The notes below the pieces were generated by a model. That model had not been told where the DNA came from, searched no databases, and worked only from the letters and a program-made list of their open reading frames with translations. Shown piece by piece: positions 8,976 through 17,243 of a stretch of 64,000 bases of DNA. A program made the translations under genes and the position numbers. The stretch is from Halosimplex aquaticum (GTDB taxonomy: Archaea > Halobacteriota > Halobacteria > Halobacteriales > Haloarculaceae). The DNA is taken from assembly GCF_028747785.1 (NCBI RefSeq), contig NZ_CP118158.1, positions 4,278,001-4,342,000 on the forward strand, given 5' to 3'. Every line of letters begins with the position of its first letter. Position 1 is the first letter of the stretch.

Positions 8976-9262
8976 TCGATGATGTCACCCTCCGTGACGA
9001 AGCGCGCGACTGCGATGGTGCTGATGAAGCCGATGATGGCGAGGACGAGGCTCACCGTGACGAACAGGCCCTCGCCGGTCTGGATCGCGAACAGCGCGGC
9101 GATGGCGACGACGTTCGTCCCGATGGTGTCCAGCCCCACCACCCGGTCGGGGACGGTCGGTCCCCAGATGACCCGGTAGCCGGCGAGGAGCGTGACGGCG
9201 GAGGCGAGGAGGAGGCCGGCGAAGACGGCGGTCTCCAGGAACGCCGGGAGCTCACTCGCCAT
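8972..9262 (-). CDS. mnhF: Cation:proton antiporter subunit MnhF/MrpF
   Basis: A 96-residue protein with three predicted membrane spans. The family core is G-P-T-V-P-D-R-V-V-G-L-D-T-I-G-T-N (about residues 32-48). I choose ATG 9262, which overlaps the end of mnhE; an upstream in-frame start would add a polar lead not found in the family. The gene overlaps mnhG by four bases. It is an essential small subunit of Mrp complexes. Confidence 0.93.
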   Translation of the reverse strand: MASELPAFLETAVFAGLLLASAVTLLAGYRVIWGPTVPDRVVGLDTIGTNVVAIAALFAIQTGEGLFVTVSLVLAIIGFISTIAVARFVTEGDIIE

Positions 9263-9902
9263 CGGTCTCACCTCCCGCGTCGGCCGCCCGCTCGCCGGCG
9301 GCCGGGCCCGCTGCGGCCTCCGTCTCGTGGACGCCGTCGTCGGCTGAACCGTCTGCATCGGCGGCCACCGCGCCGGGGTCGGGGACGGGGTCGTCGGGAC
9401 CGCGCTCCTCGTCGAAGATGTGGAGCGCGTAGTCCTCCCAGGTGCGGATGGGCGCGACCACCGCCTCGCGGTCGCGGCCGTCGATGGCGTGGACGTACAG
9501 GGCGTTTCGCTCCTCGTCGTAGTCCATCGCCAGCGTCCCCGGCGTGAGCGTGATGCTGTTGGCGATGGTCGTGATCGCGAGGTCGGTCTCGACGCGCAGC
9601 GGCAACTCGATCACGTCCGGTTCGATGGGCATCGACGGCGCCAGGACGCGGTAGGCCACGTCGGCGTTCGCGGTCAGCAGTTCCCAGAGGAAGTGCCCGA
9701 GGTAGACGCCGACGTACGGGAGCGCCCGCAGGCGCTCGCCGAGCGCCAGTTCCGGCAGGTAGAAGCGCCGGAAGGCGAAGGCGATCGGCATCCCGATCGC
9801 GAGGCCGATGATGAACTCGCCGACGAGTGCGTCCGGCGTGACGCCGCGGACGAACAGCCAGACCACGGCGAGGCCGGCGCCGACGGCGACCCAGCGTCTC
9901 AT
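9252..9902 (-). CDS. mnhE: Na+/H+ antiporter subunit MnhE/MrpE with acidic tail
   Basis: A 216-residue subunit. The N-terminal 160 residues carry the MnhE fold: two spans near the start, F-R-R-F-Y-L-P and then S-I-T-L-T-P-G-T-L, the most conserved stretch of the family. The last 55 or so residues are an Ala/Asp/Glu-rich extension not typical of bacterial MnhE; it is probably disordered and cytoplasmic, as is common in halophile proteins. It overlaps mnhF by 11 bases and sits 42 bases after mnhD. Confidence 0.92.
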   Translation of the reverse strand: MRRWVAVGAGLAVVWLFVRGVTPDALVGEFIIGLAIGMPIAFAFRRFYLPELALGERLRALPYVGVYLGHFLWELLTANADVAYRVLAPSMPIEPDVIELPLRVETDLAITTIANSITLTPGTLAMDYDEERNALYVHAIDGRDREAVVAPIRTWEDYALHIFDEERGPDDPVPDPGAVAADADGSADDGVHETEAAAGPAAGERAADAGGETDGE

Positions 9903-9944
9903 GGTTCCACCTCCCGCGGCCGCACCGAAGAGCCCTGCGTTCGA

Positions 9945-11585
9945 TCACTCATGGGCGACCACCTCCGGGTCGACGGCGTCGACGTAGCCCTCGGTGTCGA
10001 GCGCGGCCTCTGCGGCCGACTCCGCGAACCCGTAGATCGGGTCGAACCCGATCCCGATGGCGACGACGACCAGCGCCAGCGCCGCGACGACGCCGACGAG
10101 GACGATCGGCCGGTTACCGTGTTCGACGGCGGGCGTGACCTCGCCCCAGAAGCCCTTCGTCCACGTCCGCGAGAGGTAGGCGATGGTGAATATCGCGCCG
10201 ACGAGCGCCCCGGCGAGGGCCAGCCCGGCGCCGGGCGCGCCGGCCGCGAGCGCCTGGCCGCCGGTGTCGAAGACCAGGAGCTTGCCGAAGAAGCCCGACA
10301 GCGGCGGGATCCCGACCAGCGCGAGCGAGCCGACGAAAAAGGAGCCCGCGAGGACGGGGTACCGCGTCGTCAGCCCGCCGATCCGGTCGAGCTCGATCGT
10401 CCCGGTTGCCTCGTAGACGGCGCCGCTGACCATGAACAGTAGCGACTTCGCGACGGCGTGGTTGAGCGCGTAGACGAGCGCGGCGACGATACCGAGCACC
10501 TGCAGGTCGGTCGCCGCAGCGCCGAGCGAGTGGTCGCCGACCGTCGCCACGACCGCCAGCGGCAGGACGATGAAGCCGACCTGTCCGATGCTGGAGTAGG
10601 CGAACACGTCGTCGAGGGTTCCGCGACTCACCGCGCCGAGGCCGCCGACGAGCATGCTCGCCAGCGCCATCAGGAACAGGACCGGACCGAAGAAGGCGAG
10701 GAACGACTCGCCGGCGAGGCCCGGCAGGCCCAGTCCGCCCTCGATGGCCCCGGCGGCGAACACGGTGAAGTACAGGCGGACGATGGCGTAGACGCCCACC
10801 TTCTTGGTGACGCCGGCGAGGAACGCGGAGATGGGCGCGGGGGCCGCGCGGTAGGCCGGCGGCACCCAGAACTGGAAGGGGACGATCCCCGCCTTCAGCG
10901 CGAAGACGATGAACAGGATGGCGGAGAGCCCGAGGACGGGCGCCGGGTCGATCCCGAACGCCGCGGGGTCGGCGAGCCGGCGGGCGATGTCGGCCATGTT
11001 GAGCGTCCCCGTCGTCGCGTAGAGGCCGCCGATGGCGACCAGCATGAGCGCGCTGCCGACGAGGTTCAGCACGGTGTACTGCAGCGCCGCGGCGGTCTGG
11101 CGCGGGCCGCTGTAGAAGGCGACGAACACGTAACTCGGCATGAGCATCACCTCGAACCAGACGAAGAGATTGAAGATGTCGCCGGTGAGGAAGGACCCGG
11201 AGACGCCGAGCAGCATGAAGTGGAAGAGCGGATGGTAGGAGACGCGCTGGCCCTGCTCGTCGACGTACGCGACGGAGAACACGAGGATCGCGACCGTCAC
11301 GAGCGCCGCGAGCGCGAGCATGAACACCGCCAGCGCGTCGGCCACGAGCGTGACGCCGAACGGCGCCGGCCAGGCCGACAGCTGGTAGGTCAGCGTCCCG
11401 CCGGTCAGGACGCGATCGGTGAGGACCGCGACCATGACCGCGTAGACGCCGATACCCAGCAGGCTGAGGCCTCGCTGGAGGCGGTCGTAGCGGCGGGTCG
11501 CGAGGGTCGCGATCGCCGTGACGAGCGCGACGAGCATCGGCGCGATGACGGCGTGGGTCGTCGAGACGGCGAGGTCGGCGCTCAT
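9945..11585 (-). CDS. mnhD: Na+/H+ antiporter subunit MnhD/MrpD (complex I ND2/4/5-like)
   Basis: A 546-residue protein with about 14 spans, one of the two large proton-pumping type subunits of the Mrp antiporter. Family segments include D-A-L-A-V-F-M (TM3 region), G-D-I-F-N-L-F-V-W-F-E-V-M-L (the glutamate in TM5), A-L-K-A-G-I-V-P-F-Q-F-W-V-P (the TM7 lysine) and the S-A-F-L-A-G-V-T-K-K loop. Conserved membrane Glu and Lys residues point to a working channel. It overlaps mnhC by four bases. Confidence 0.93.
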   Translation of the reverse strand: MSADLAVSTTHAVIAPMLVALVTAIATLATRRYDRLQRGLSLLGIGVYAVMVAVLTDRVLTGGTLTYQLSAWPAPFGVTLVADALAVFMLALAALVTVAILVFSVAYVDEQGQRVSYHPLFHFMLLGVSGSFLTGDIFNLFVWFEVMLMPSYVFVAFYSGPRQTAAALQYTVLNLVGSALMLVAIGGLYATTGTLNMADIARRLADPAAFGIDPAPVLGLSAILFIVFALKAGIVPFQFWVPPAYRAAPAPISAFLAGVTKKVGVYAIVRLYFTVFAAGAIEGGLGLPGLAGESFLAFFGPVLFLMALASMLVGGLGAVSRGTLDDVFAYSSIGQVGFIVLPLAVVATVGDHSLGAAATDLQVLGIVAALVYALNHAVAKSLLFMVSGAVYEATGTIELDRIGGLTTRYPVLAGSFFVGSLALVGIPPLSGFFGKLLVFDTGGQALAAGAPGAGLALAGALVGAIFTIAYLSRTWTKGFWGEVTPAVEHGNRPIVLVGVVAALALVVVAIGIGFDPIYGFAESAAEAALDTEGYVDAVDPEVVAHE

Positions 11586-11950
11586 TCGACGGTCACCTCC
11601 CCGAGGTCGAGGGTGCCGTGCTCCTGGTAGAGCCGGTAGGTCAGGACGAGCGCGAACGCGGTCGTCCCGAAGCCGATGACGATGGCCGTCAGGACGAGCG
11701 CCTGCACGAGCGGGTCGGTCACGCAGTTGGCGCCCGCGTCGGGCACGGAACAGGCCACGGGGTGCTCGCCGCCGTGGCCGAGGATCGGCGACTGGCCGGT
11801 CAGCCCGCCCATCGTGACGAGGTAGACGTTCGCCGCCTGACTGATGATCGAGACGCCCCAGACGACTCTGACGACGTCCCTGCGCAGGATCAGGTAGGTG
11901 CCGAGCGCGAACAGCACGCCGAGCACCCCGGCGAGGATGACTTGGGTCAT
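11582..11950 (-). CDS. mnhC: Na+/H+ antiporter subunit MnhC/MrpC (NuoK-like)
   Basis: A 122-residue NuoK homologue with three spans. It has the typical L-F-A-L-G-T-Y-L-I-L-R-R start, G-V-S-I-I-S-Q-A-A-N-V, and D-P-L-V-Q-A-L-V-L-T-A-I-V-I-G. A Cys-containing polar loop separates spans two and three. ATG 11950 overlaps the mnhB stop by four bases; an upstream in-frame start would run into mnhB coding sequence and add non-family residues. Confidence 0.93.
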   Translation of the reverse strand: MTQVILAGVLGVLFALGTYLILRRDVVRVVWGVSIISQAANVYLVTMGGLTGQSPILGHGGEHPVACSVPDAGANCVTDPLVQALVLTAIVIGFGTTAFALVLTYRLYQEHGTLDLGEVTVE

Positions 11951-12423
11951 TCCGCGCCCACCTCCGCGAGGATCGTCAGGAGCGCCCCGACGACCACGGC
12001 GTACACCCCGAGGTCGAACACCAGCGCCGAGGCGACTTCCAGATACCCGTAGATCGGCAGGGGTTCGACGAAGGCGACCGCCTGCGTGAGGAACGGGTAC
12101 CCCAGCGCGATCGCGGCGATACCGCTGCCGGCCGCGACGGCGAGGCCGAGCGCGAAGACGGCGCCGTACTCGCGGACGATGCCGGACTCGGTCTCGTAGC
12201 GGGTCGACGGGTTGCGGTCCAACAGCTCGGCCTCCAGGTAGTCGAGGCCGAAGATGATGTACACGAGGGCGAACGCCGTCACCGTCAGGACGCCGGCGAT
12301 GAAGCCGCCGCCCGGCAGGTTGTGCCCCTGGAACAGCAGGGCAAAGGCCGTCACCAGGATGAGCGGGACGACCAGTCGCGTCACGGTGCGTGCGATGACG
12401 GTCGGTTGCCTGTCGAGACTCAC
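11947..12423 (-). CDS. mnhB: Na+/H+ antiporter subunit MnhB/MrpB
   Basis: A 158-residue protein with four predicted spans. The diagnostic Q-G-H-N-L-P-G-G-G-F-I-A-G segment lies at about residues 32-44. The C-terminal span contains V-F-D-L-G-V-Y-A-V-V-V-G, also typical of MnhB. It overlaps mnhA by four bases and mnhC by four bases, so the subunits are translated in a coupled way. Confidence 0.93.
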   Translation of the reverse strand: MSLDRQPTVIARTVTRLVVPLILVTAFALLFQGHNLPGGGFIAGVLTVTAFALVYIIFGLDYLEAELLDRNPSTRYETESGIVREYGAVFALGLAVAAGSGIAAIALGYPFLTQAVAFVEPLPIYGYLEVASALVFDLGVYAVVVGALLTILAEVGAE

Positions 12424-14858
12424 TGGATCTCACCTCGTTCCCGCATGGCGATGAGCGTGATGACCGACAGCGCGGCCATCGCCACCACCGATATCTCCCC
12501 GAGGGTGTCGAACGCGCGGAAGTCCACGAGGATGACGTTGACGATGTTGCCGCCTCCGCCGGCGTTCACGAATATCGGGTCGTGTCCCTCCGGCACGCCG
12601 CCGTGCTGGACGAAGTACTGGGCGATCACGTCGTCCGGACCGGCCGCCGTCGAGAGCAGGACCGTCACGGCGACGGTGAGCCCGACTGCGCCCGCGACGA
12701 CCGCGTCGCGCGCCGCCCGGAATTTGTCGACCGTCCCGTAGAACGCCGGGAGCTTGTCGAGCACGAGCAGGAAGATGACGAGCACGAGCGTCTCGATGAC
12801 CAGTTGCGTGAGCGCAAGGTCGGGCGCGCTCCCGAGGATGTAGAAGATGGCCACCATGAACCCGACGATAGAGAGGGTGAGGACGCCCGAGATGTGCGAC
12901 GGGGCGGCGGCGACCGCGCCGGCGCCGATCACCGCGACGCCGAGGACGACCACGAGCGCGGGTTCGAGGCCCGTGTAGGCGACCTCCGGGAGCGCCACGC
13001 TGGCGGCGGCGTACGCGCCGAGGGCCAGCGCCGCGAGCGCGAGCGAGAGCGCGGCCGCGTACGTGCGGAGGTCCCCCGTCTGGATCACGTCGATGGCCGC
13101 CGACCGGTCGAGCCCTTCGGTGACGTTGTCGTAGTACCAGTTCGGCCGCAGTGGGTCGACGCTCCGAACTGCACGGACGCCGTCGCGGATCCGATCATAG
13201 AACGGGTAGAGGACTGCCCCGACGGCGATCGTGACCGCGCTCATGATCAGCCACGGGGAGACTTCGGTCGGCAGGTAGTAGGAGAACGCGTGCTCGCCTT
13301 CGCCCCCGTGAGCGAGCGAGCTCTCCATGACCCCGGTCACGAACGCTTCGAGGCCGTGGACCGGCCAGCCGTGGTAGCCGAACGTGGCCGCGATCCCGCC
13401 GAGCCCGACCAGCAGGGCGAGCGTCCCGAGCACGAAGGCAGGTATCGTCATCGCCAGCGGCGGCGCGTGGACCTCGCCGAGCGCGTCGGGCTTGTCGCCG
13501 AAGAACAGCATCAGGAAGCGAATGGAGTAGAGGAACGTGAAGACGCTCCCGAAGACGGCGACGACGGGGAGGAGCCACCAGAGTACGGAGCCGCCGTCGC
13601 CGACGGCGTGCTCGGCGGTGTAGTAGACGGCGTGGAAGAGGAACTCCTTGGAGTAGAACCCGTTGAACGGCGGGACTCCCGCCATCCCGAGCGCGGCGAC
13701 AGCGGTGATCCCCGCCGTTATCGGGAGGTCCTCGGCGAGGCCGCCGAGTTCGTCGATGGCGCGCGTGCCGGCCTCGTGGGCGACGATGCCGGCCACGAGG
13801 AACAGGGCGGCCTTGAACAGCGCGTGGTTGAGGATGTGGAAGGCGCCGGTCTCGGCGCCGAGGTAGCCGGACATGCCGTAGCCGGCGACGATGAGGCCCA
13901 AGTGGGAGGCCGTCGAGTACGCCAGCAGTTCCTTGATGTCGCTGGCGGCGACGGCGAGGATGGCGGTGATCGTCATCGTCGCGAGGCCGAGGACGCCGAA
14001 GACGAGCGTCCACTCGTCGGTCACGAGCAGCGGGCGGAAGCGACCGACGAGGTAGACGCCGGCCTTGACCATCGTCGCGGAGTGGAGGAACGCGGAGACC
14101 GGCGTGGGCGCCTCCATCGCGTTGGGCAGCCAGATGTGGAAGGGGACCTGCGCGGACTTGGTCGCGGCCCCGACGCCGACGAGCAGGAGCACCGGTACGA
14201 ACAGTCCCTGTGCCCGCAGTGCAGCGACCACCGTGTCGGCGTTGTCGAGGATCGACCCGGGGCCGGCGAGTCGGAACGCCGAGTCGACGCCGGGGACGCC
14301 TGTCGCGACGACGTGGAGCAGGAGGAAGCCGACGAGCATGAACAGGCCGCCGGCGACGGTGATGAGCATGGATTTGCGCGCGGCGTACTGGGAGGCGTCG
14401 GCGTCCTGGTAGTGGCCGATGAGCAGGAACGACGAGACGCTCGTGAGCTCCCAGAAGACGAACAGCGCGATCAGGTCGGACGCGAAGGCGACGCCCAGCA
14501 TCGACCCCATGAACGCCAGCAGCGTCGCGTAGTACTTCGCCTGACCGGGCTCCCCGTGCATGTAGCCGCCGGAGTAGGTGAACACGAGGACGCCGACCCC
14601 GGTGGCCAGCGTCGCGATGAGCAGGGCTAATCCGTCGACGTAGAGGGCGAGTGAAACGCCGTAGGTCGGGATCCAGGGGACGACCACCGTCCCGTGGGTT
14701 CCGTACAGGCTGGCGACGAGGGCGAGCGAGGCCGCGGCGACGGCCGCGGCGAAGTAGGCCGTCCGCTCGCCGAGCACCCGGTACACCAGGGGGGCGAGCG
14801 CCGCACCGAGAAACGGCAGTGCCAACAGCGCCAAGAGCGCAGACGGGCTCGGTTGCAC
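12420..14858 (-). CDS. mnhA: Na+/H+ antiporter subunit MnhA/MrpA
   Basis: An 812-residue large subunit, first gene of the mnhABCDEFG operon. It contains the ND5-like proton channel (F-W-E-L-T-S-V-S-S-F-L-L-I-G-H-Y; K-S-A-Q-V-P-F-H-I-W-L-P; A-F-L-H-S-A-T-M-V-K-A-G), then a DUF4040/MbhD-like segment (D-L-A-L-T-Q-L-V-I-E-T) and an MbhE-like end (V-D-F-R-A-F-D-T-L-G-E). I prefer GTG 14858 because a TATA-like CCATTAAG lies about 28 bases upstream on the minus strand, as in leaderless promoters; ATG 14897 would add 13 polar residues. Confidence 0.93.
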   Translation of the reverse strand: MQPSPSALLALLALPFLGAALAPLVYRVLGERTAYFAAAVAAASLALVASLYGTHGTVVVPWIPTYGVSLALYVDGLALLIATLATGVGVLVFTYSGGYMHGEPGQAKYYATLLAFMGSMLGVAFASDLIALFVFWELTSVSSFLLIGHYQDADASQYAARKSMLITVAGGLFMLVGFLLLHVVATGVPGVDSAFRLAGPGSILDNADTVVAALRAQGLFVPVLLLVGVGAATKSAQVPFHIWLPNAMEAPTPVSAFLHSATMVKAGVYLVGRFRPLLVTDEWTLVFGVLGLATMTITAILAVAASDIKELLAYSTASHLGLIVAGYGMSGYLGAETGAFHILNHALFKAALFLVAGIVAHEAGTRAIDELGGLAEDLPITAGITAVAALGMAGVPPFNGFYSKEFLFHAVYYTAEHAVGDGGSVLWWLLPVVAVFGSVFTFLYSIRFLMLFFGDKPDALGEVHAPPLAMTIPAFVLGTLALLVGLGGIAATFGYHGWPVHGLEAFVTGVMESSLAHGGEGEHAFSYYLPTEVSPWLIMSAVTIAVGAVLYPFYDRIRDGVRAVRSVDPLRPNWYYDNVTEGLDRSAAIDVIQTGDLRTYAAALSLALAALALGAYAAASVALPEVAYTGLEPALVVVLGVAVIGAGAVAAAPSHISGVLTLSIVGFMVAIFYILGSAPDLALTQLVIETLVLVIFLLVLDKLPAFYGTVDKFRAARDAVVAGAVGLTVAVTVLLSTAAGPDDVIAQYFVQHGGVPEGHDPIFVNAGGGGNIVNVILVDFRAFDTLGEISVVAMAALSVITLIAMRERGEIQ

Positions 14859-14882
14859 ACGCGTTTCTCTGCCGAGACGCGA

Positions 14883-14890
14883 CTTAATGG
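14883..14890 (-). promoter_or_regulatory. TATA-like box of the mnh operon
   Basis: CCATTAAG on the minus strand, about 28 bases before GTG 14858. It supports the shorter mnhA start and a leaderless transcript for the seven-gene operon. Confidence 0.45.
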
Positions 14891-15132
14891 TTCTCAACTT
14901 CTCCGAGCGTGGCCCCCGAACATCCTCAGATTCCGACGACCGACTGACGAATCCGCTGCCGCGAGATAAATGCCGGGTACACAGACAGCAGATACGGCCG
15001 TCGGAATTTCGGGCTCCGGGAATAGTATTGGAAGGGTGAAACGTAAGTTAGTAGTGTCATCAGCCCAACCGCCTACCGCTCTGAAGGCGGTCTCAGGATC
15101 CGACCTACCGGTTCAATCTGCGCGATCCTCGC

Positions 15133-15152
15133 GAGTATCAGTACTGATACTC
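15133..15152. promoter_or_regulatory. Perfect 20-bp palindrome between mnhA and the pilin gene
   Basis: GAGTATCAGTACTGATACTC equals its own reverse complement over 20 bases. It lies in the 463-base gap between the divergent mnhA and pilin genes, about 30 bases before the AT-rich TTTTGATAATA (15177-15187) that could be the pilin promoter. The gap is noticeably less GC-rich than its surroundings and holds no supported coding sequence. A dimeric transcription factor site is the simplest reading. Confidence 0.55.
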
Positions 15153-15241
15153 TACAGCCTGTGCTTGAATTTCCGATTTTGATAATACGGTAGTGACGCT
15201 TATGTGCGGCGCTGGGAGACCCGTAGATGACACGCACCGAT

Positions 15242-15274
15242 CGCCGTCCGTCCGGGCGCACTGTCCGGACGGCG
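15242..15274 (+). promoter_or_regulatory. Hairpin in the pilin mRNA leader
   Basis: CGCCGTCCG at 15242-15250 pairs perfectly with CGGACGGCG at 15266-15274 (9-bp stem, 15-base loop). If transcription starts near 15205, as the AT-rich box at 15177-15187 suggests, the pilin mRNA has a leader of about 115 bases containing this stem. Most haloarchaeal mRNAs lack leaders. Confidence 0.4.
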
Positions 15275-15321
15275 GCGAGGTATGGGGTTCGGCCCCGCGC
15301 ATCGGGCGTGACGACACAACA

Positions 15322-15789
15322 ATGAAACTCAATCAACTCTTCGCGGACGACGACGCGGTGTCGCCGGTCATCGGCGTCATCCTGATGGTCGCGATCACGG
15401 TGATCCTGGCGGCGGTCATCGCGACGTTCGTCCTCGGACTCGGCGACCAGGTCAGTAGCACAACTCCGCAGGCATCGTTCAGCTTCGAGTGGAACGGCGA
15501 AGCGGGTGGTCAAGCGCCGCTTAAGATCACTCACGACGGCGGTGAGACGATCCAGGCCCAGAACCTCTACGTCCGCGGTTCTGACGGGACTGCAGGTGGC
15601 CCCGCGGCCAACTTCGGTAATACTTGGGATACCTACGCCACAGGAGTCGGAGCAACTTCTGATGTCCAAGCCGGTATGACTGCGAGTATCAGCGACGTCG
15701 ACTCCGACGCGGAAGCCCGCCTCGTCTGGCAGAGCACGGCCGGCGACAGCTCCTCGACGCTGAAGGAGTGGACCGGTCCGACGGCCTGA
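15322..15789 (+). CDS. Type IV pilin / archaellin N-terminal domain protein
   Basis: A 155-residue secreted pilin-like protein. The N-terminus reads K-L-N-Q-L-F-A-D-D-D-A-V-S-P-V-I-G-V-I-L, the standard haloarchaeal class III signal. A prepilin peptidase (PibD) would be expected to cleave near A-V-S-P, leaving a roughly 20-residue hydrophobic assembly helix. The rest is a beta-rich, Ser/Thr/Gly-rich ectodomain (about residues 45-155). ATG 15322 places the signal at the very start; an upstream in-frame start would add 43 unrelated residues. No pilus ATPase or platform gene is nearby, so assembly depends on a pil locus elsewhere. Confidence 0.9.
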   Translation: MKLNQLFADDDAVSPVIGVILMVAITVILAAVIATFVLGLGDQVSSTTPQASFSFEWNGEAGGQAPLKITHDGGETIQAQNLYVRGSDGTAGGPAANFGNTWDTYATGVGATSDVQAGMTASISDVDSDAEARLVWQSTAGDSSSTLKEWTGPTA

Positions 15790-16076
15790 CGACTCGGCAT
15801 ATCTCACGCCGCTCGGACGGGTGACGCGCGGTCTGTCGCCCTGCGGTTCTCAGCTTTCTATCTTTGATACAACGTCGTCTAGTCGGTAGCCTCGAAACTG
15901 ATATTCGGTCTGTTCGGAGCGGTTCCTTTCCCTGGGGGAACAGAACCGGCTCAGGGACCGATTTACCGGCGAACCGTCCCGTCACTCCGAAACAGTCTTA
16001 GCGGATGAGCAATCTAACTCACATCATCCACGGGTACGGGCGGCGGGGATGCGTCCGTGACAACGGGTCCGACACT

Positions 16077-16655
16077 ATGAGCAACCAGACGAGACGAGTT
16101 CCGACGCGCGGGGAGGGAGAGTTGTCGAAGGGAGAGATATTCGACGTCCTGCAGAACCAGCGACGCCGGTACGTCCTGGAGTACCTCAAACGATTCGAGG
16201 AACCGGTCGAACTGAGCGACCTCGCGACGCAGGTCGCCGCCTGGGAGTACCAGACGCCCGTCGAAGAGGTGACCAACGACCAGAAAAAGCGCGTCTACAC
16301 GACGCTCCAGCAGACGCACCTCTGCAAGATGGAAGAGGCGGGAATCGTCGAGTACGACGCCGACGAGAACCTCGTGGCGCGTACCCCCTACACCGAAGAA
16401 CTGACGGTGTATCTGGAGATCGTCCCGGGGTCGGAGTTCCCCTGGCGGGAGTTTTACCTCTCGCTCGGCTCTATCAGCTGCGCCGTCGTCGCGGCACTCT
16501 GGACCGACCTGTTCCCGCTCACCCTCCTCACCCCTCTGGAGTGGGCGACTGTCATCGCCGTGACGTTCACGGTCGCCGCCGCGTATCACACCTACAGCGG
16601 AGCGGACATGCAACTCGGCGACGACGGATACGCCCCCGATGAGATCGACCGGTAG
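16077..16655 (+). CDS. DUF7344 winged-helix protein with two membrane spans
   Basis: A 192-residue protein. The N-terminal 100 residues match the haloarchaeal DUF7344 winged helix: L-S-K-G-E-I-F-D-V-L-Q-N-Q-R-R-R-Y-V-L, then L-S-D-L-A-T-Q-V-A-A-W-E and K-R-V-Y-T-T-L-Q-Q-T-H-L. Two spans follow (about residues 128-145 and 150-170), so it may be a membrane-attached regulator. I choose ATG 16077; an upstream in-frame ATG at 16005 would add 24 residues without family similarity. It lies between the pilin and a secreted-protein gene, suggesting it controls this surface cluster. Confidence 0.8.
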   Translation: MSNQTRRVPTRGEGELSKGEIFDVLQNQRRRYVLEYLKRFEEPVELSDLATQVAAWEYQTPVEEVTNDQKKRVYTTLQQTHLCKMEEAGIVEYDADENLVARTPYTEELTVYLEIVPGSEFPWREFYLSLGSISCAVVAALWTDLFPLTLLTPLEWATVIAVTFTVAAAYHTYSGADMQLGDDGYAPDEIDR

Positions 16656-16723
16656 CGATCCGGTGTTCGTATCAGGTGTCTTCTCCGTTCCATATCTGGC
16701 CGCTGTACAGCCGCGGCCAACGG

Positions 16724-16731
16724 CTTTATAT
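16724..16731 (+). promoter_or_regulatory. TATA-like box before the 16755 gene
   Basis: CTTTATAT centred about 27 bases before ATG 16755; a leaderless promoter for the two-gene unit 16755-19201. Confidence 0.5.
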
Positions 16732-16754
16732 CGGTCGGAAACGGTGATTCGCCA

Positions 16755-17243
16755 ATGAATCGGCCGCGAGCGATCGTGTATGCCGCCGCGACCGTGATTC
16801 TCGGCGTCACACTTTTCTCGGGGCCGGCTATCGGGGTCATCGACTTGACGACCCCGAGGTACGACATGTCGGGGCTGGGGGAAGGGAACGCGAGTGTCGA
16901 CCGCATCGATGCGCCCGCGTCCGCGACGATCGAACGCGAGTACCAGTCGGAGACGTATTACCTGAACGTCCCCGACGCCCGGATCCACGTGACGTCGATC
17001 TCCGGGAAGCCGACCGTCGCGTACGGTATCGAGATCCCCGAATTCGGTTACTCGCGGTCGACCACGCACTTCCTGAGCGACGGCCAAACGGGATGGGTCG
17101 AACTCTCGTTGCTCAGCGACGCGATATCCCGCGACGTTTCGCCGCCCGAGGAGTACGAAGCGAGACTCTCTATCGTGATGCGAACCGGCGACGGAAAGCT
17201 CATGCTCTACAACGAATCTATCGCCGTGGAGGTCGCGAAATGA
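16755..17243 (+). CDS. Small exported or membrane-anchored protein of unknown function
   Basis: A 162-residue protein that I do not recognise. It begins with a short basic stretch (M-N-R-P-R) and a hydrophobic helix (about residues 6-30), a signal peptide or anchor, then a beta-rich domain with several aromatic and acidic residues (for example S-E-T-Y-Y-L-N-V-P-D-A-R-I-H-V). No cysteine pair and no lipobox. Its stop overlaps the start of the next gene by four bases, so it is coupled to the 653-residue membrane protein. Context suggests a surface-associated partner of that protein. Confidence 0.7.
   Translation: MNRPRAIVYAAATVILGVTLFSGPAIGVIDLTTPRYDMSGLGEGNASVDRIDAPASATIEREYQSETYYLNVPDARIHVTSISGKPTVAYGIEIPEFGYSRSTTHFLSDGQTGWVELSLLSDAISRDVSPPEEYEARLSIVMRTGDGKLMLYNESIAVEVAK

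Noticed and set aside
12582..14630. Long plus-strand open frame opposite mnhA
   Set aside because: Composition (Asp/Arg/Glu/Gly/Val without hydrophobic cores) is that of a mirror frame, and mnhA is certain.
15193..15321. N-terminal extension of the pilin to an upstream ATG
   Set aside because: The 43 added residues would bury the prepilin signal, which must be close to the N-terminus.
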